From Candidatus Accumulibacter regalis (lineage in GTDB: Bacteria; Pseudomonadota; Gammaproteobacteria; Burkholderiales; Rhodocyclaceae), in contig JEMY01000050.1 of the NCBI GenBank assembly GCA_000585075.1, positions 1 through 64,000 on the forward strand: a DNA stretch of 64,000 nucleotides, written 5' to 3'. Positions 51,151-63,908 of this stretch are shown here, piece after piece. A program made the translations under genes and the position numbers. A model generated the notes under the pieces. It was given only the letters and a program-made list of their open reading frames with translations. It was not told the DNA's origin and did no database searches. How positions within the stretch are numbered: the first letter of the stretch is position 1; every line of letters starts with the position of its first letter.

Positions 51151-52248
51151 ATGCCAACCGCCACCATCAGCTTTGACAAATTCAACCAGTTGCAGGACGA
51201 CGCCTGCCACCGGCGCATTCGCGCTGCCCGCGAACGGCTGGGTACCAGGGCCGTGCTGCTCTGTCACCACTACCAGCGCGCCGACGTCTATCAATACGCC
51301 GACCTCACCGGTGACTCGCTGAAACTCGCCCGTCTGGCGTCGCAGACCGACGCGCAGTACATCGTCTTCTGCGGCGTGCATTTCATGGCCGAAGTCGCCG
51401 ACATCATGTCGAAGCCGGAGCAGACGGCGATTCTTCCCGACCTCGCCGCGGGCTGCTCGATGGCCGACATGGCCAACCTTGCCAAGGTCGAACGCTGCTG
51501 GCGCGAACTCGGCGAAGTGCTCGACGTCGAGCAACAGGTGACGCCGGTGACCTACATCAACTCGGCCGCCGACCTCAAGGCTTTTTGCGGCGCCCGCGGC
51601 GGCATCGTGTGCACCTCGTCGAACGCCGGGACGATAGCCGCCTGGGCTTTCGGGCGCCGGGAGAAGATCCTCTTCTTCCCCGACCAGCACCTCGGCCGGT
51701 GGACCGGCCACAAGATGGGCATCCCGCTCGACGAGATGGAGGTCTGGGACCCCGACCTCGAAATGGGCGGCCTGAGCGCCGAGCAGATCCAGCGCGCGAA
51801 ACTGCTGCTCTGGAAAGGGCATTGCTCGGTGCACCAGATGTTCCAGCCGGCGCACATCCTGCGCTTCCGCAATCAGCATCCCGACGGACTGGTCATCTCG
51901 CACCCCGAATGCAGCTTCGAAGTCTGCCGGCAGTCCGACTTCGTCGGCTCGACCGAACACATCGTGCGGACGATCAAGGAAGCCAGCCCGAATACCCGCT
52001 GGCTGGTGGGCACCGAACTCAACCTCGTCAATCGCCTGGCCGAAGAAGTCAAACACGAGGGCAAGATCGTCCAGTTCATGGCGCCGACGGTGTGCATGTG
52101 CTCGACCATGCAGCGCATCGACCCGCAGCATCTGGCATGGACCCTGGAGAACCTCGCCGACGGCAGGGTGGTCAACCCGATCCAGGTTCCCGCGCACGAA
52201 GCCGAACTGGCCAGAGTCGCGCTCGAGCGGATGCTCGCCGTCTCGTGA
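51151..52248 (+). CDS. nadA: quinolinate synthase
   Basis: A 365-residue NadA, a [4Fe-4S] enzyme that condenses iminoaspartate with dihydroxyacetone phosphate in NAD synthesis. The three-fold repeated fold shows LCHHYQRADVYQYADLTGDSL, the cluster Cys in AAGCSMADMA, CTSSNA, FPDQHLG, SHPECSFEVC and the last cluster region PTVCMCSTMQRI. Full length. nadB and nadC are not in the window. Confidence 0.96.
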   Translation: MPTATISFDKFNQLQDDACHRRIRAARERLGTRAVLLCHHYQRADVYQYADLTGDSLKLARLASQTDAQYIVFCGVHFMAEVADIMSKPEQTAILPDLAAGCSMADMANLAKVERCWRELGEVLDVEQQVTPVTYINSAADLKAFCGARGGIVCTSSNAGTIAAWAFGRREKILFFPDQHLGRWTGHKMGIPLDEMEVWDPDLEMGGLSAEQIQRAKLLLWKGHCSVHQMFQPAHILRFRNQHPDGLVISHPECSFEVCRQSDFVGSTEHIVRTIKEASPNTRWLVGTELNLVNRLAEEVKHEGKIVQFMAPTVCMCSTMQRIDPQHLAWTLENLADGRVVNPIQVPAHEAELARVALERMLAVS

Positions 52249-52275
52249 CATTCCGGGCCGTCCAGCCCCGAACAG

Positions 52276-52668
52276 ATGACCGCCGACCCGCCCCCGCCTT
52301 CGCGCCACCTGCGCATTTTCGGCATCCGGAACTGCGACACGATGAAGAAGGCCTGCACCTGGCTGAGCGAGCATGGCGTCGCTTTCGACTTCGTCGACTA
52401 CCGCCGGCAAGGCATCAGCGCGGACCAGATCGCCGAGTGGAGCCGGCGCAGCGACTGGAAGCTGCTCCTCAACACGCGCGGAACGACATGGCGAAAACTC
52501 GCCGAAGAGCAACGCTGCAATGTCGACGAAGACCAGGCGCTGCGGCTGATGGCGGCGTATCCGAGCCTGATCAAGCGGCCGGTAATCGATTGCGGTGACC
52601 GCCTGCTGATCGGCTTCGACGCGCAAAGCTACGCCAGGGAATTCCTGGAACCAACGGACAACGAATGA
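52276..52668 (+). CDS. ArsC/Spx family protein (YffB-like)
   Basis: A 130-residue thioredoxin-fold protein of the ArsC family, Spx/YffB subgroup. The N-terminal GIRNCDTMKKACTWL holds the single conserved Cys. DFVDYRRQGIS and NTRGTTWRKL (in place of the arsenate-specific residues) and PSLIKRPVI follow. YffB-like proteins are probably glutathione-dependent thiol reductases, not arsenate reductases. It overlaps hslO by four bases. Confidence 0.85.
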   Translation: MTADPPPPSRHLRIFGIRNCDTMKKACTWLSEHGVAFDFVDYRRQGISADQIAEWSRRSDWKLLLNTRGTTWRKLAEEQRCNVDEDQALRLMAAYPSLIKRPVIDCGDRLLIGFDAQSYAREFLEPTDNE

Positions 52669-53558
52669 GCAACGACACCCTCCACCGCTTTCTCCTCGAC
52701 GACCTCGACATCTCCGGAGCAGTCGTCCGCCTGGGCCCGGCCTGGCGGCTGATGCTCGACAATCGTGGCTATGCGGCGGCGGTCGCCCAACTGCTCGGTG
52801 AAATGACCGCGACGACGCTGTTGCTCGCCGGCAACCTCAAACAGCCGGGTCGGCTCACCATCCAGCTCCGCGGCAGCGGCGCGCTCTCGCTGCTGGTCAT
52901 CGACTGCAACGAACAGTTGCAGATCCGTGGCATGGCCAAATGCACGGCCGCCATCGAAGCCGGCGCGGCGTCGGAGCTGCTCGGCGACGGGCAACTGCAA
53001 CTGGCTCTTGACATGGCGTCGATGCGCGAGCCCTACCAGAGCATCGTGCCGCTCGCCGGCGACAGCATTGCCGAGATTTTCGAGCACTACCTCGCGCAGT
53101 CGGATCAGCGACCCGCGCGCCTGTTTCTGGCCGCATCGCAGGATGGCGCCGCCGGACTTTTCCTGCAACGCCTGCCGACCGCCGAGCAGCGCGACGCCGA
53201 CGGCTGGACGCGCATCGAGGCGCTTGCGGCAACGGTCAAGCCCGCCGAGCTGCTCTCACTCCCCGCCGACAAACTTCTGCTGCGCCTTTTTGGCGAAGAA
53301 ACGGTGCGCCTCTTTGCCGCCAGGCCAGTCGCCCACAACTGCCCGGAGGACTGGGACAAGGTGCGCTCGATGCTCGTTTCGCTCGGCCGCGAAGAAGTCT
53401 ATGCGGCACTCCACGAACAGGGTGAGGTGCTCATCAAGGACGACATCTGCAATCGCGAATACCGTTTCGACGCACAGGCGATCGACGAACTGTTTGCCGG
53501 CCAGCCGCCCGCAGCGGCCTCCGCCAGCACACCCGCCGCGCCGCCGACGCTCCACTAG
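52665..53558 (+). CDS. hslO: Hsp33 redox chaperone, variant zinc site
   Basis: A 297-residue Hsp33 family protein; an N-terminal substrate-binding core (1 to about 190) with the conserved EHYLAQSDQ helix, then the C-terminal switch region. Ordinary Hsp33 has four zinc cysteines (C-x-C ... C-x-x-C). Here the aligned positions read H224-N-C226 (AHNCPEDWDKV) and D259-D-I-C262 (IKDDICNREYRFD), so two cysteines are replaced by His and Asp. It may still bind metal through Cys2-His-Asp or may have lost the redox switch. The C-terminal ~20 residues are Ala/Pro-rich. It is translationally coupled to the ArsC-like gene. Confidence 0.9.
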   Translation: MSNDTLHRFLLDDLDISGAVVRLGPAWRLMLDNRGYAAAVAQLLGEMTATTLLLAGNLKQPGRLTIQLRGSGALSLLVIDCNEQLQIRGMAKCTAAIEAGAASELLGDGQLQLALDMASMREPYQSIVPLAGDSIAEIFEHYLAQSDQRPARLFLAASQDGAAGLFLQRLPTAEQRDADGWTRIEALAATVKPAELLSLPADKLLLRLFGEETVRLFAARPVAHNCPEDWDKVRSMLVSLGREEVYAALHEQGEVLIKDDICNREYRFDAQAIDELFAGQPPAAASASTPAAPPTLH

Positions 53559-53578
53559 CCTGCTGGGCGGTCGTTCGC

Positions 53579-54997
53579 TCAGAGCACCTTGCCGGGATTC
53601 ATCAACCCTTGCGGGTCGAGAGTGCGCTTGATCGCCCGCATCATCTCGATCTCCAGCGGGCTCTTGTAGCGCAACAGCTCGTCGCGCTTCAGCTGCCCGA
53701 TGCCGTGTTCGGCGCTGATGCTGCCGCCGAGTTCATGCACCAGGTCATAAACGATGCGGTTGACCGCCGGCTGCGCGGCGATGAAGACGGCGTTCTCGCC
53801 GGCCTGCGATTTCGACTGGTTGTAGTGCAGGTTGCCGTCGCCGATGTGCCCGAAAGCAACGATGCGGATCTCGGGGAAAGATTGCGCAAGCTCGCGGCCG
53901 GCACGTTCGACGAACTCCGGGATGCGCGAAATCGGGACCGAAACGTCGTGCTTGATGCTCACTCCTTCAAGTTTCTGCGCCTCGCCAATGTTCTCGCGCA
54001 GGGCCCACAGGCGCCGCGCCTGCTCGCCGCTCTGGGCGACGACCGCGTCGCTGACCGTGCCGCTTTCCAGGGCTTCGCCAAGGAAGGCCTCGAGCGTCTG
54101 CCGGAGCGACTGATCGTCGTCGCCGCCCGAGAGTTCGACGAGCAGATACCAGGGGCTGGCCGAAAAGCTCGCCTGCGAACCCGGGAAATGCTTGCGCACC
54201 AGGCCAAGGGCAAGGTCGGAGACCAGTTCGCAGGCGGTCAGCAGGGCCCCGAAACGGGCCTGCAGGTCACCGAGCAGACGAACCGCCTGCGTCGGCGAGG
54301 CAATCGCCAACCACGCCGTGGCGATCGCCCGCGGCAAGGGAAAGAGCTTCACAACCGCGGCGCTGATAATCCCCAGGGTTCCTTCGGCGCCGATGAACAA
54401 CTGCTTCAGATCGTAGCCGGTGTTGTCCTTGCGCAGGCCGCGCAGGCCATCCCAGATCTCGCCGCTGGGCAGCACCACCTCCAGTCCCAGGGTCAGCTCG
54501 CGCGTGTTGCCGTAGCGCAGGACCTGCACCCCGCCGGCGTTGGTCGACAGGTTGCCGCCGATCTGACAGCTGCCTTCAGCCGCCAGCGACAGCGGAAACA
54601 GGCGCCCCGCCTGCGCCGCGGCTTCCTGCAGCGTCTGCAGCACGCAGCCGGCCTCGACGGTCATCGTGTTGTTCGCCGGATCGATCGCCCGCACCCGCCG
54701 GAGACGACTCAGGCTGATCAGCACCGCGTCGCCTTCCGGCGCCGGCGTCGCCGCGCCGCAGAGGCTGGTATTGCCGCCCTGCGGCACCATTGCCACCCCG
54801 ACCTGCGCACAGGCGCGAACCACCGCCGAGACCTCGGCCGTGCTGGCCGGACGAACCACACAAATCGCGGCACCACGATAGCGCCCTCGCCAGTCGGCGA
54901 GGTGGGCGGAGATCGCCTCGTCCGCGGTGAGAACGTGATCGCTGCCGACGACTTCGACAAGCCGGCTGATCAGAGACGCGTGCTGGGCTGACTTCAC
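53579..54997 (-). CDS. FAD-binding oxidase (GlcD/D2HGDH-like)
   Basis: A 472-residue flavoprotein of the VAO/PCMH type with a FAD-binding domain (about 40-220; VVPQGGNTSLCGAATP, GGNLSTNAGGVQVLRYGNTRELTLGLEVVLP) and a C-terminal FAD-oxidase domain (about 230-472) with the metal and substrate histidines in AFGHIGDGNLHYN and SAEHGIGQLKRDEL. Such enzymes oxidise D-2-hydroxy acids (D-lactate, glycolate, D-2-hydroxyglutarate). Substrate not determinable. I chose GTG 54997, preceded by GAGGA; the longer open frame upstream overlaps glk on the other strand. Confidence 0.88.
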   Translation of the reverse strand: MKSAQHASLISRLVEVVGSDHVLTADEAISAHLADWRGRYRGAAICVVRPASTAEVSAVVRACAQVGVAMVPQGGNTSLCGAATPAPEGDAVLISLSRLRRVRAIDPANNTMTVEAGCVLQTLQEAAAQAGRLFPLSLAAEGSCQIGGNLSTNAGGVQVLRYGNTRELTLGLEVVLPSGEIWDGLRGLRKDNTGYDLKQLFIGAEGTLGIISAAVVKLFPLPRAIATAWLAIASPTQAVRLLGDLQARFGALLTACELVSDLALGLVRKHFPGSQASFSASPWYLLVELSGGDDDQSLRQTLEAFLGEALESGTVSDAVVAQSGEQARRLWALRENIGEAQKLEGVSIKHDVSVPISRIPEFVERAGRELAQSFPEIRIVAFGHIGDGNLHYNQSKSQAGENAVFIAAQPAVNRIVYDLVHELGGSISAEHGIGQLKRDELLRYKSPLEIEMMRAIKRTLDPQGLMNPGKVL

Positions 54998-55357
54998 TGC
55001 GGGTCCTCGGGCTGGAAAGCTGGAAAGCATGAAAACGAGAGGGGAAAGTGCCGACGCTGGAACGGCGGGCGACGATCCCTGCTGATTGTACGGATCTGCG
55101 AGCCGCGTGGCTGCAAGCCCGGCGTGCTGCCGGCTTGACAGAACGAGCGTTGAACCGACAGACTCGCGACAGGCTTGCACTCGTTCGACGGGGATCGTCC
55201 GGCCTGGCAACATGAATCGTTGATCGGCGCAGCAGGTGGTGCGAGGATTCGCGCCCCGGCCTTCGCTTACCGCCCTCCGGGCATTTTCCTCTCGAATCTG
55301 CAGCAACCTTGTCGCCAAAGGGGCAAGTGTCGGCTGCGCACCTTTCGGCAAACCTCC
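54998..55357. other. divergent intergenic region, 360 bases
   Basis: This lies between the FAD oxidase (minus) and glk (plus). A perfect TTGACA -35-like hexamer occurs on the plus strand about 220 bases before glk, but no good -10 is seen at 16-18 bases. Frames that cross the region have no ribosome site and no family character. Confidence 0.4.
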
Positions 55358-56389
55358 ATGGAATCCACTCACCCGTCCAGCCCTTCGACTCCGACGAACG
55401 CGGCCGACCCCGCCACCGACGCGGGCAGGTCAGCGGCGCTGCTGGTCGCCGACATCGGAGGCACCCGCGCCCGCTTCGCGCTGCTCGACGAGCACGGCAC
55501 GCCGCAGCGGGTGCGCATTTTCGCCGTCGCCGACTTCGCCGGACCGATCGAGGCCATCGAGGCCTATCTCGCCGAGGTCGCCTGCCCCGGCTTGCGCGCC
55601 GCCGCCATTGCCCTCGCCGCGCCCATCCACGAGCAGGTGATCCGACTGACCAACGCCGGGTGGAGCTTCGCGCGCGAGGAAATAAAGTCGCGCCTCGGGC
55701 TGAGCCGCCTGCTCCTGCTCAACGACTTCACCGCCCTGGCGCTTTCCTTGCCGCGACTTGCCCCCCGTGACCTGCAGCAGGTCGGCGGCGGCACAAGCGT
55801 GGCGCTGGCCCCCAAGGCAGTGCTTGGCCCGGGAACCGGCCTCGGCGTCTCCGGAGTGATCTTCGATCGCGGACACTGGCTGGCGCTGAGCGGCGAAGGC
55901 GGACACTGCTCGCTGGCACCGGCAGACGGACGCGAAGCAGCGATTCTCGGCCTCGCCTGGCGCGAACTTCAGCACGTCTCGGGCGAGCGGCTGATTTCCG
56001 GAAGCGGCCTGCCGCTGCTGCATCGCCTGGTCGCCGAAGTCGACGGCCGGGCCAGCGAAGCCCTGACCACCGCCGAGATCGTCACCCGCGCGCTGAGCAA
56101 CGAAGACGTCCAGTGCAGCGCGGTCCTCGACACCTTCTGCGCGATGCTCGGCTCGCTGGCCGGGAATCTGGCGTTGACGCTCGGCGCACAGGGGGGTGTT
56201 TATATCGGCGGTGGTATTATTCCCCGCCTCGGCGAGCGCTTTGCGCGGTCACCCTTTCGCGCCCGCTTCGAGACCAAGGGGCGTTTCGCTGCCTACTTGG
56301 CCGCAATTCCGACCTATGTAATGCTCTCGCCTACGCCGGCCCTGCTGGGCGCCGCCCATGCCCTGGCCGAGAGCGAGGATGGCCTATGA
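55358..56389 (+). CDS. glk: glucokinase
   Basis: A 343-residue glucokinase of the proteobacterial Glk type, which converts glucose to glucose-6-phosphate with ATP. The phosphate-1 motif LVADIGGTRARFAL, LNDFTALALSLP (catalytic Asp), GPGTGLGVSGVIF, GEGGHCSLAP and GGVYIGGGIIPRL are clear. The start ATG 55358 gives an extra 28-residue Ser/Thr/Pro/Ala-rich N-terminus before the fold. It ends 25 bases before glgP, so it leads the glycogen cluster. Confidence 0.95.
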   Translation: MESTHPSSPSTPTNAADPATDAGRSAALLVADIGGTRARFALLDEHGTPQRVRIFAVADFAGPIEAIEAYLAEVACPGLRAAAIALAAPIHEQVIRLTNAGWSFAREEIKSRLGLSRLLLLNDFTALALSLPRLAPRDLQQVGGGTSVALAPKAVLGPGTGLGVSGVIFDRGHWLALSGEGGHCSLAPADGREAAILGLAWRELQHVSGERLISGSGLPLLHRLVAEVDGRASEALTTAEIVTRALSNEDVQCSAVLDTFCAMLGSLAGNLALTLGAQGGVYIGGGIIPRLGERFARSPFRARFETKGRFAAYLAAIPTYVMLSPTPALLGAAHALAESEDGL

Positions 56390-56414
56390 AACCTACTACT
56401 GGAGTACTTCCCTG

Positions 56415-58880
56415 ATGTCCAAAGCCATTGAATCGCAACCTGACGGAGAACCGCTGCGCGCGCAGATCGACCACAAGCTGCTCTGTCAGGTGGCTACCGA
56501 CCGAGATGTCGCCGGCAAGGCGGAGTACTACCATGCGCTGGCGCAGGTGGCACGCGAGCAACTGGCAAGACGTTGGGTCGAGACACAACACGCCGACCGT
56601 GCCAACAAGGCACGGCGGGTCTATTACCTGTCGATGGAATTCCTCATCGGCCGGGCAATGAACAACGCCCTGTCGGCACTCGATCTTCGTGAGCAGGCAG
56701 CGACCGTGTTCACGCCGCCGGGTCCGTCGCTGAACGAGGTCATGGAATGCGAACCCGACGCCGCACTGGGCAACGGTGGCCTGGGACGCCTGGCGGCGTG
56801 CTTCCTTGATTCGATGGCCACCCTCGGACTGCCTTCCTGGGGCTACGGCGTACGTTACGAATACGGGATGTTCGCGCAGTCGATCGTCAACGGCCAGCAG
56901 GTCGAAAAACCGGAAGCCTGGGTGCAAGATCGTTCGCCATGGGAATTCCCGCGCGCGGGCAGGCACCATACGGTGCACTTCGGCGGCAGCGCCGAGCACA
57001 GCGGCGACTGGGCCGAGTGGCATCCGGCCGACTCGGTCGAAGCCAAGGCCTTCGACCACGTCATCCCCGGTCACGGCACTGACCGGGTGAGCACCTTGCG
57101 CCTGTGGAAGGCGGCTGCCCCATCGGAAATCGACCTCGGCGCCTTCAATACCGGCGACTACCAGCGTGCCGCCGAATTCAAGAACCGCTTCGAGAACATC
57201 TCCTGGGTTCTCTACCCCAACGACAGCACCTCCGCCGGGCGCGAGCTGCGCCTGCGCCAGGAGTACTTCTTCGTCTCGGCGTCGATGCAGGACATCCTCA
57301 GCCGCCACGACGACGAGTACGGCAGCTTTGACAACCTCGCCGACAAGGTCGCCATCCACCTCAACGACACGCACCCGGCGATCGGTGTCGCCGAGTTGAT
57401 GCGCCTGCTGGTCGACGAACACGGGCTGAAGTGGAATGCAGCCTGGGAGCAGTGCCGCCGCATCTTCTCCTATACCAACCACACGCTGATGCCGGAAGCG
57501 CTGGAGACCTGGAAGGTAACGCTGATGCAGCGCGTACTGCCGCGCCACATGCTGATCATCTACCGCATCAATCACGAGTTCCTCGACGAGGTGGTTCGCC
57601 TCTACCCTGGCGACATCGACCTCATGCGACGCGTGTCGCTGATCGACGATGGCAACGGCCATGAAAAAGACAAGCGCGTGCGCATGGCGCACCTGAGCAT
57701 CGTTGGCAGCCACCGCATCAACGGCGTCTCGCAATTGCATTCTGACCTCATGGTGCAAACCATTTTTGCCGACTTTGCCCGCCTTTACCCGGAACGCTTC
57801 CACAACAAGACCAACGGCGTCACGCCGCGGCGCTGGCTGGCGCAATCCAATCTTGGCCTGTCGGCGCTGCTCGACGAGCGCATCGGCAAGGAGTGGCGTC
57901 TCGATCTCGACCGCCTGGAAGGCCTGCGCAGCGTCGCCGACGATGCTGCGTTCGGCAAGGCGTTTGCCGCCGCCAAGCGAGACAACAAGCTGCGCCTGGC
58001 CGACTACGTGGCCCGCGAAGTCGGCGTCAGTCTCAACCCGGACAGCCTCTTCGACGTGCAGGTCAAACGCATCCATGAGTACAAGCGGCAGTTGCTCAAC
58101 GTACTGCACGTCATCACCCGCTACAACGCGCTGCTCAACGGCGAGACGGCCGGCGTTGCGCCACGCAGCATCATTTTCGCCGGCAAGGCCGCCTCCTCGT
58201 ATCACATGGCCAAGCAGGTCATCCGGCTGATCAACGATGTCGCTGCGGTGGTCAACAACGACCCACGCACCCGCGACCTGCTGCAGGTCGCGTTCATTCC
58301 CAACTACGGGGTTTCCGTCGCCGAATTGATCATGCCGGCGGCCAACCTTTCGGAACAGATTTCAACCGCCGGAACGGAAGCCTCCGGCACCGGCAACATG
58401 AAGCTCTCGCTCAACGGCGCGCTGACCATTGGCACCGAAGACGGCGCCAACATCGAGATTCGTGACCAGGTCGGCGCCGATAACATCTTCATCTTCGGCA
58501 ACAATACGGCGCAGGTCGCCGCGCTCAGGCAGACCGGCTATCAGCCCAGCGAGCTGTACCAGAACGACCCCGTACTGAAGGAGGCGCTCGACAAGATCGA
58601 CGGCGGCTTCTTCTCGCCCGGCGAACGCTCGCGCTATCACGACGTCTTCAACTGCCTGGTCCATTACGGCGACCACTACCTGCTGCTCGCCGACTACGCC
58701 GACTACGTCGCCACTCAGGCGCGCGTCGACGCGCTCTACCTGACGCCCGCCGAATGGCAGCGCAAGGCGATCCTCAACGTCGCCGGAATGGGCACCTTCT
58801 CGGCTGACCGGACGATCCGCGACTACGCCGACGATACCTGGAAGCTGCAAACGCTCACCAATCGAGGAACTGCCCAATGA
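56415..58880 (+). CDS. glgP: glycogen phosphorylase
   Basis: An 821-residue PLP enzyme that releases glucose-1-phosphate from glycogen or maltodextrin. [57 protein letters not shown] and the PLP-lysine region [25 protein letters not shown] are present. The start ATG 56415 has GGAG ten bases upstream; an alternative ATG at 56379 overlaps glk. No N-terminal regulatory phosphorylation site of the animal type is seen. It overlaps glgB by four bases. Confidence 0.97.
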   Translation: MSKAIESQPDGEPLRAQIDHKLLCQVATDRDVAGKAEYYHALAQVAREQLARRWVETQHADRANKARRVYYLSMEFLIGRAMNNALSALDLREQAATVFTPPGPSLNEVMECEPDAALGNGGLGRLAACFLDSMATLGLPSWGYGVRYEYGMFAQSIVNGQQVEKPEAWVQDRSPWEFPRAGRHHTVHFGGSAEHSGDWAEWHPADSVEAKAFDHVIPGHGTDRVSTLRLWKAAAPSEIDLGAFNTGDYQRAAEFKNRFENISWVLYPNDSTSAGRELRLRQEYFFVSASMQDILSRHDDEYGSFDNLADKVAIHLNDTHPAIGVAELMRLLVDEHGLKWNAAWEQCRRIFSYTNHTLMPEALETWKVTLMQRVLPRHMLIIYRINHEFLDEVVRLYPGDIDLMRRVSLIDDGNGHEKDKRVRMAHLSIVGSHRINGVSQLHSDLMVQTIFADFARLYPERFHNKTNGVTPRRWLAQSNLGLSALLDERIGKEWRLDLDRLEGLRSVADDAAFGKAFAAAKRDNKLRLADYVAREVGVSLNPDSLFDVQVKRIHEYKRQLLNVLHVITRYNALLNGETAGVAPRSIIFAGKAASSYHMAKQVIRLINDVAAVVNNDPRTRDLLQVAFIPNYGVSVAELIMPAANLSEQISTAGTEASGTGNMKLSLNGALTIGTEDGANIEIRDQVGADNIFIFGNNTAQVAALRQTGYQPSELYQNDPVLKEALDKIDGGFFSPGERSRYHDVFNCLVHYGDHYLLLADYADYVATQARVDALYLTPAEWQRKAILNVAGMGTFSADRTIRDYADDTWKLQTLTNRGTAQ

Positions 58881-61047
58881 TTGACAACGCAGAGATCATT
58901 TCCCTTTGTCGGGCCGAACACGGCAACCCCTACGCCGTCCTGGGGATGCACACCGATGCCGACCAGCGGCTGTGGGTGCGCAGCATGCAGCCGGGCGCGC
59001 GTGCAGTGGCGGTGGTCGACGCCAAGACCGGCAAACAGGTTGCCGAGCTCAAGGAGCGTGACGTCGAGGGCGTCGAGGGATTTTTTGAAGGCGTCATCCC
59101 GCGCCGTCGCAGCAGTTTCCCCTACCGCCTGCGCATCACCTGGGAAAACGGCGTCCAGGAAACCGACGATCCGTATCGTTTCTGGGCCGTGCTCGGCGAG
59201 ATGGACGTCTGGCTGCTCGCCGAAGGTTCGCACCTGCGCCCCTTCGAGCGCCTCGGCGCGCACCTCTGCGAAATTGACGGTGTCGCCGGAACGGCTTTCG
59301 CGGTCTGGGCGCCTGACGCCCAGCGGGTCAGCGTCGTCGGTGATTTCAATGGCTGGGATGGCCGCCGCCACCCGATGCGCCTGCGCCGCGAATGCGGTGC
59401 CTGGGAGATCTTCCTGCCCGGCGTGACCGCCGGCGCCCGCTACAAATACGAAATCCGCTCGCGCCACGGCCATCTGCTGCCCCTCAAGTCCGACCCCTAC
59501 GGCTTCGAAGCCGAGATGCGGCCATCGACCGCCTCGGTGGTCTGTGCCCTGCCACCACCGGTCGAAGCCACGCCCGTTCCGGCCGGCAATCAGCTCGGCG
59601 CACCCGTGTCAATCTACGAAGTGCACCCGGCTTCGTGGCGGCGCGCCGACGATGGCGGCTTTCCCGACTGGCAACTCTTGACCGAAACGCTGATTCCCTA
59701 CGTCGTCGACCTCGGCTTCACGCACCTCGAACTGCTGCCGGTTTCCGAGCATCCCTTTGACGGTTCCTGGGGCTATCAGCCGCTCGGGCTCTACGCACCG
59801 ACTGCCCGTCACGGCAGCCCGGCCGGCTTCCGCCAGTTCGTCAGCGCCTGCCACAGCGCCGGCCTGCGGGTGATCGTCGACTGGGTACCGGCGCATTTCC
59901 CGACCGACGAACACGGTCTGAGTCGCTTTGACGGCGACGCGCTCTACGAACACGCCGACCCCCGTGAAGGCATGCATCAGGACTGGGGCACGCTGATCTA
60001 CAACTTCGGCCGTCGTGAAGTGAGCAACTACCTGATCGGCAACGCATTGTTCTGGATCGAGCGTTACGGCGTCGACGGCCTGCGCGTCGATGCGGTGGCC
60101 TCGATGCTCTACCGCGACTACAGCCGCTCCGAAGGGCAGTGGGTACCGAACGTGCATGGCGGGCGCGAGAACCTCGAGGCAGTCGCCTTCCTGCGCCGCA
60201 TGAACGAGGTCCTCGGTCAGGAGCACCCGGCGGCCGACACCTACGCCGAGGAGTCCACCGCCTGGCCGATGGTCAGCCGGCCGCCGTCGATGGGCGGTCT
60301 CGGTTTCCACTACAAGTGGAACATGGGCTGGATGCACGATGTGCTCTCCTACATGTCGCAGGATCCGATCTATCGCCGCTACCATCACAACAAGCTCAGC
60401 TTCGGGATGATGTACGCCTTCACCGAGAACTACGTCCTGCCGCTCTCGCACGACGAAGTGGTACACGGCAAGGGCTCGCTGATCAACAAGATGCCCGGCG
60501 ACACCTGGCAGAAATTCGCCAACCTGCGTTCGCTGTATAGCTTCATGTGGGCACACCCGGGCAAGAAGCTGCTGTTCATGGGCGGCGAGTTTGGCCAGTG
60601 GAGCGAGTGGAACGAAGCCGTCTCGCTCGACTGGGCCTTGCTCGACTTCCCGAATCACGCCGGCGTCCGCAATCTGATTCGCGACCTCAACAGCCTCTAC
60701 CGCAGCCGCCCGGCCTTGCATGAGGTCGATTTCGAACCGGCCGGTTTCGAATGGATCGCTGCCGACGATGCCGACAGTTCGGTCGTCGCTTTCGTGCGCT
60801 GGACGCGTGATCGCTCACGCGCCATGCTCTACGTCGGCAACTTTACCCCGGTCGTTCGCCAGGGCTACCGCGTCGGCGTACCGAATGCCGGCAGGTACTA
60901 CGAGCGCATCAACACCGACTCGCAGCACTACGGCGGCAGCAACGTCGGCAACGGCCCGGACGGACTGGTCGCCGAACGAGTCCCCGCGCACGGCCGTGAA
61001 TACTCGCTGAACCTCACCTTGCCACCACTCGCCGCGCTGTTCCTCGA

Positions 61048-61060
<13 letters not shown>
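58877..61060 (+). CDS. glgB: 1,4-alpha-glucan branching enzyme
   Basis: A 727-residue GH13 branching enzyme. Two N-terminal beta-sandwich modules (about 1-220; the second with [27 protein letters not shown]) precede the barrel. Catalytic residues: Asp in [15 protein letters not shown], Glu in YAEESTAWP, and the transition-state Asp in [15 protein letters not shown]. It creates alpha-1,6 branches. The start is ATGA-coupled to glgP and the end overlaps glgX by 13 bases. Confidence 0.97.
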
Positions 61061-63065
<2,005 letters not shown>

Positions 63066-63066
<1 letters not shown>

Positions 63067-63908
63067 TGCCTGCTGGCGGCGTGGCGGCAGCGGCCGGCAA
63101 GCGGGCCACTGCGCGCCGATCGCTGCGCAGACCGCTCGCTTTCGCCCTCCTCGCGCTGAGCGCCGCGGCGGCGGCCGATGGCGAAACGATGACCGGCGCG
63201 CACTATGCAGCGCCGGCCGAGCGCTATGGCCATTTCGCGCTTGGCCGACCCCACGAATACGCCCGCTTGGTGGTGAGCACCGACGCCGGTCAACGCCATT
63301 CGCTCGCCCTTCCCGACGATGAAGTCTTCGAGGACCTGGCGCCGCGCCTGGTCACTCTGGCGACCGGCGAGCCCCCGGAACTGCTGACCATCGTCAGCCA
63401 ACGCGACAGCGGATCGCGCCTGGCGCTGATCGGCTTGCGCGATGGGCGCCTCGCAATCAGCGCGCAGTCGCCGCCGATCGGCACGCCGATGCGCTGGCTG
63501 AACCCGGTTGGCGTTGCCGACCTCGATGGCGACGGGCAAGCCGAGATCGCCGCGGTGAGCACACCGCACCGCAGCGGCACGCTGCGCATCTACCGACGCC
63601 ACGGACAGCAGCTGGTCGAGATTGCCGCGCTGGCCGGCGTGTCGAATCACGTCTACGGATCACCCGAGCTGGGCCTGTCGGCGCCGGTCACCATCGACGG
63701 TCGAACGCTGCTCGTGGTCCCCGGCTCGACGCGCCGCCAGCTGCGCATCATCGCACTGCAGGACGGGCGCCTGGTCGAAACGGCTCACTGCCCGCTCTCC
63801 GCGCCGCTGACCGGTGCCATCACGCTGGCATCAGGGGCGCAGCTTTCGGTCGGACTGCTCTCCGGGCGCGCACTGATTGCTCTGCACGATTGCCCGGCCA
63901 GCAAGTAG
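63066..63908 (+). CDS. exported FG-GAP/VCBS-like repeat protein
   Basis: A 280-residue protein I cannot assign further. The N-terminus is basic then hydrophobic (RRPLAFALLALSAAAAADG), a probable signal peptide cleaved near residue 36. One calcium-type loop, VADLDGDGQAEIAAV, is typical of FG-GAP/VCBS propeller repeats; other repeats are degenerate (LVTLATGEPPELLTIVS). A beta-propeller in the periplasm is likely. It follows glgX with the stop and start sharing one base, so it is translated with the glycogen genes although it seems to act outside the cytoplasm. Confidence 0.65.
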
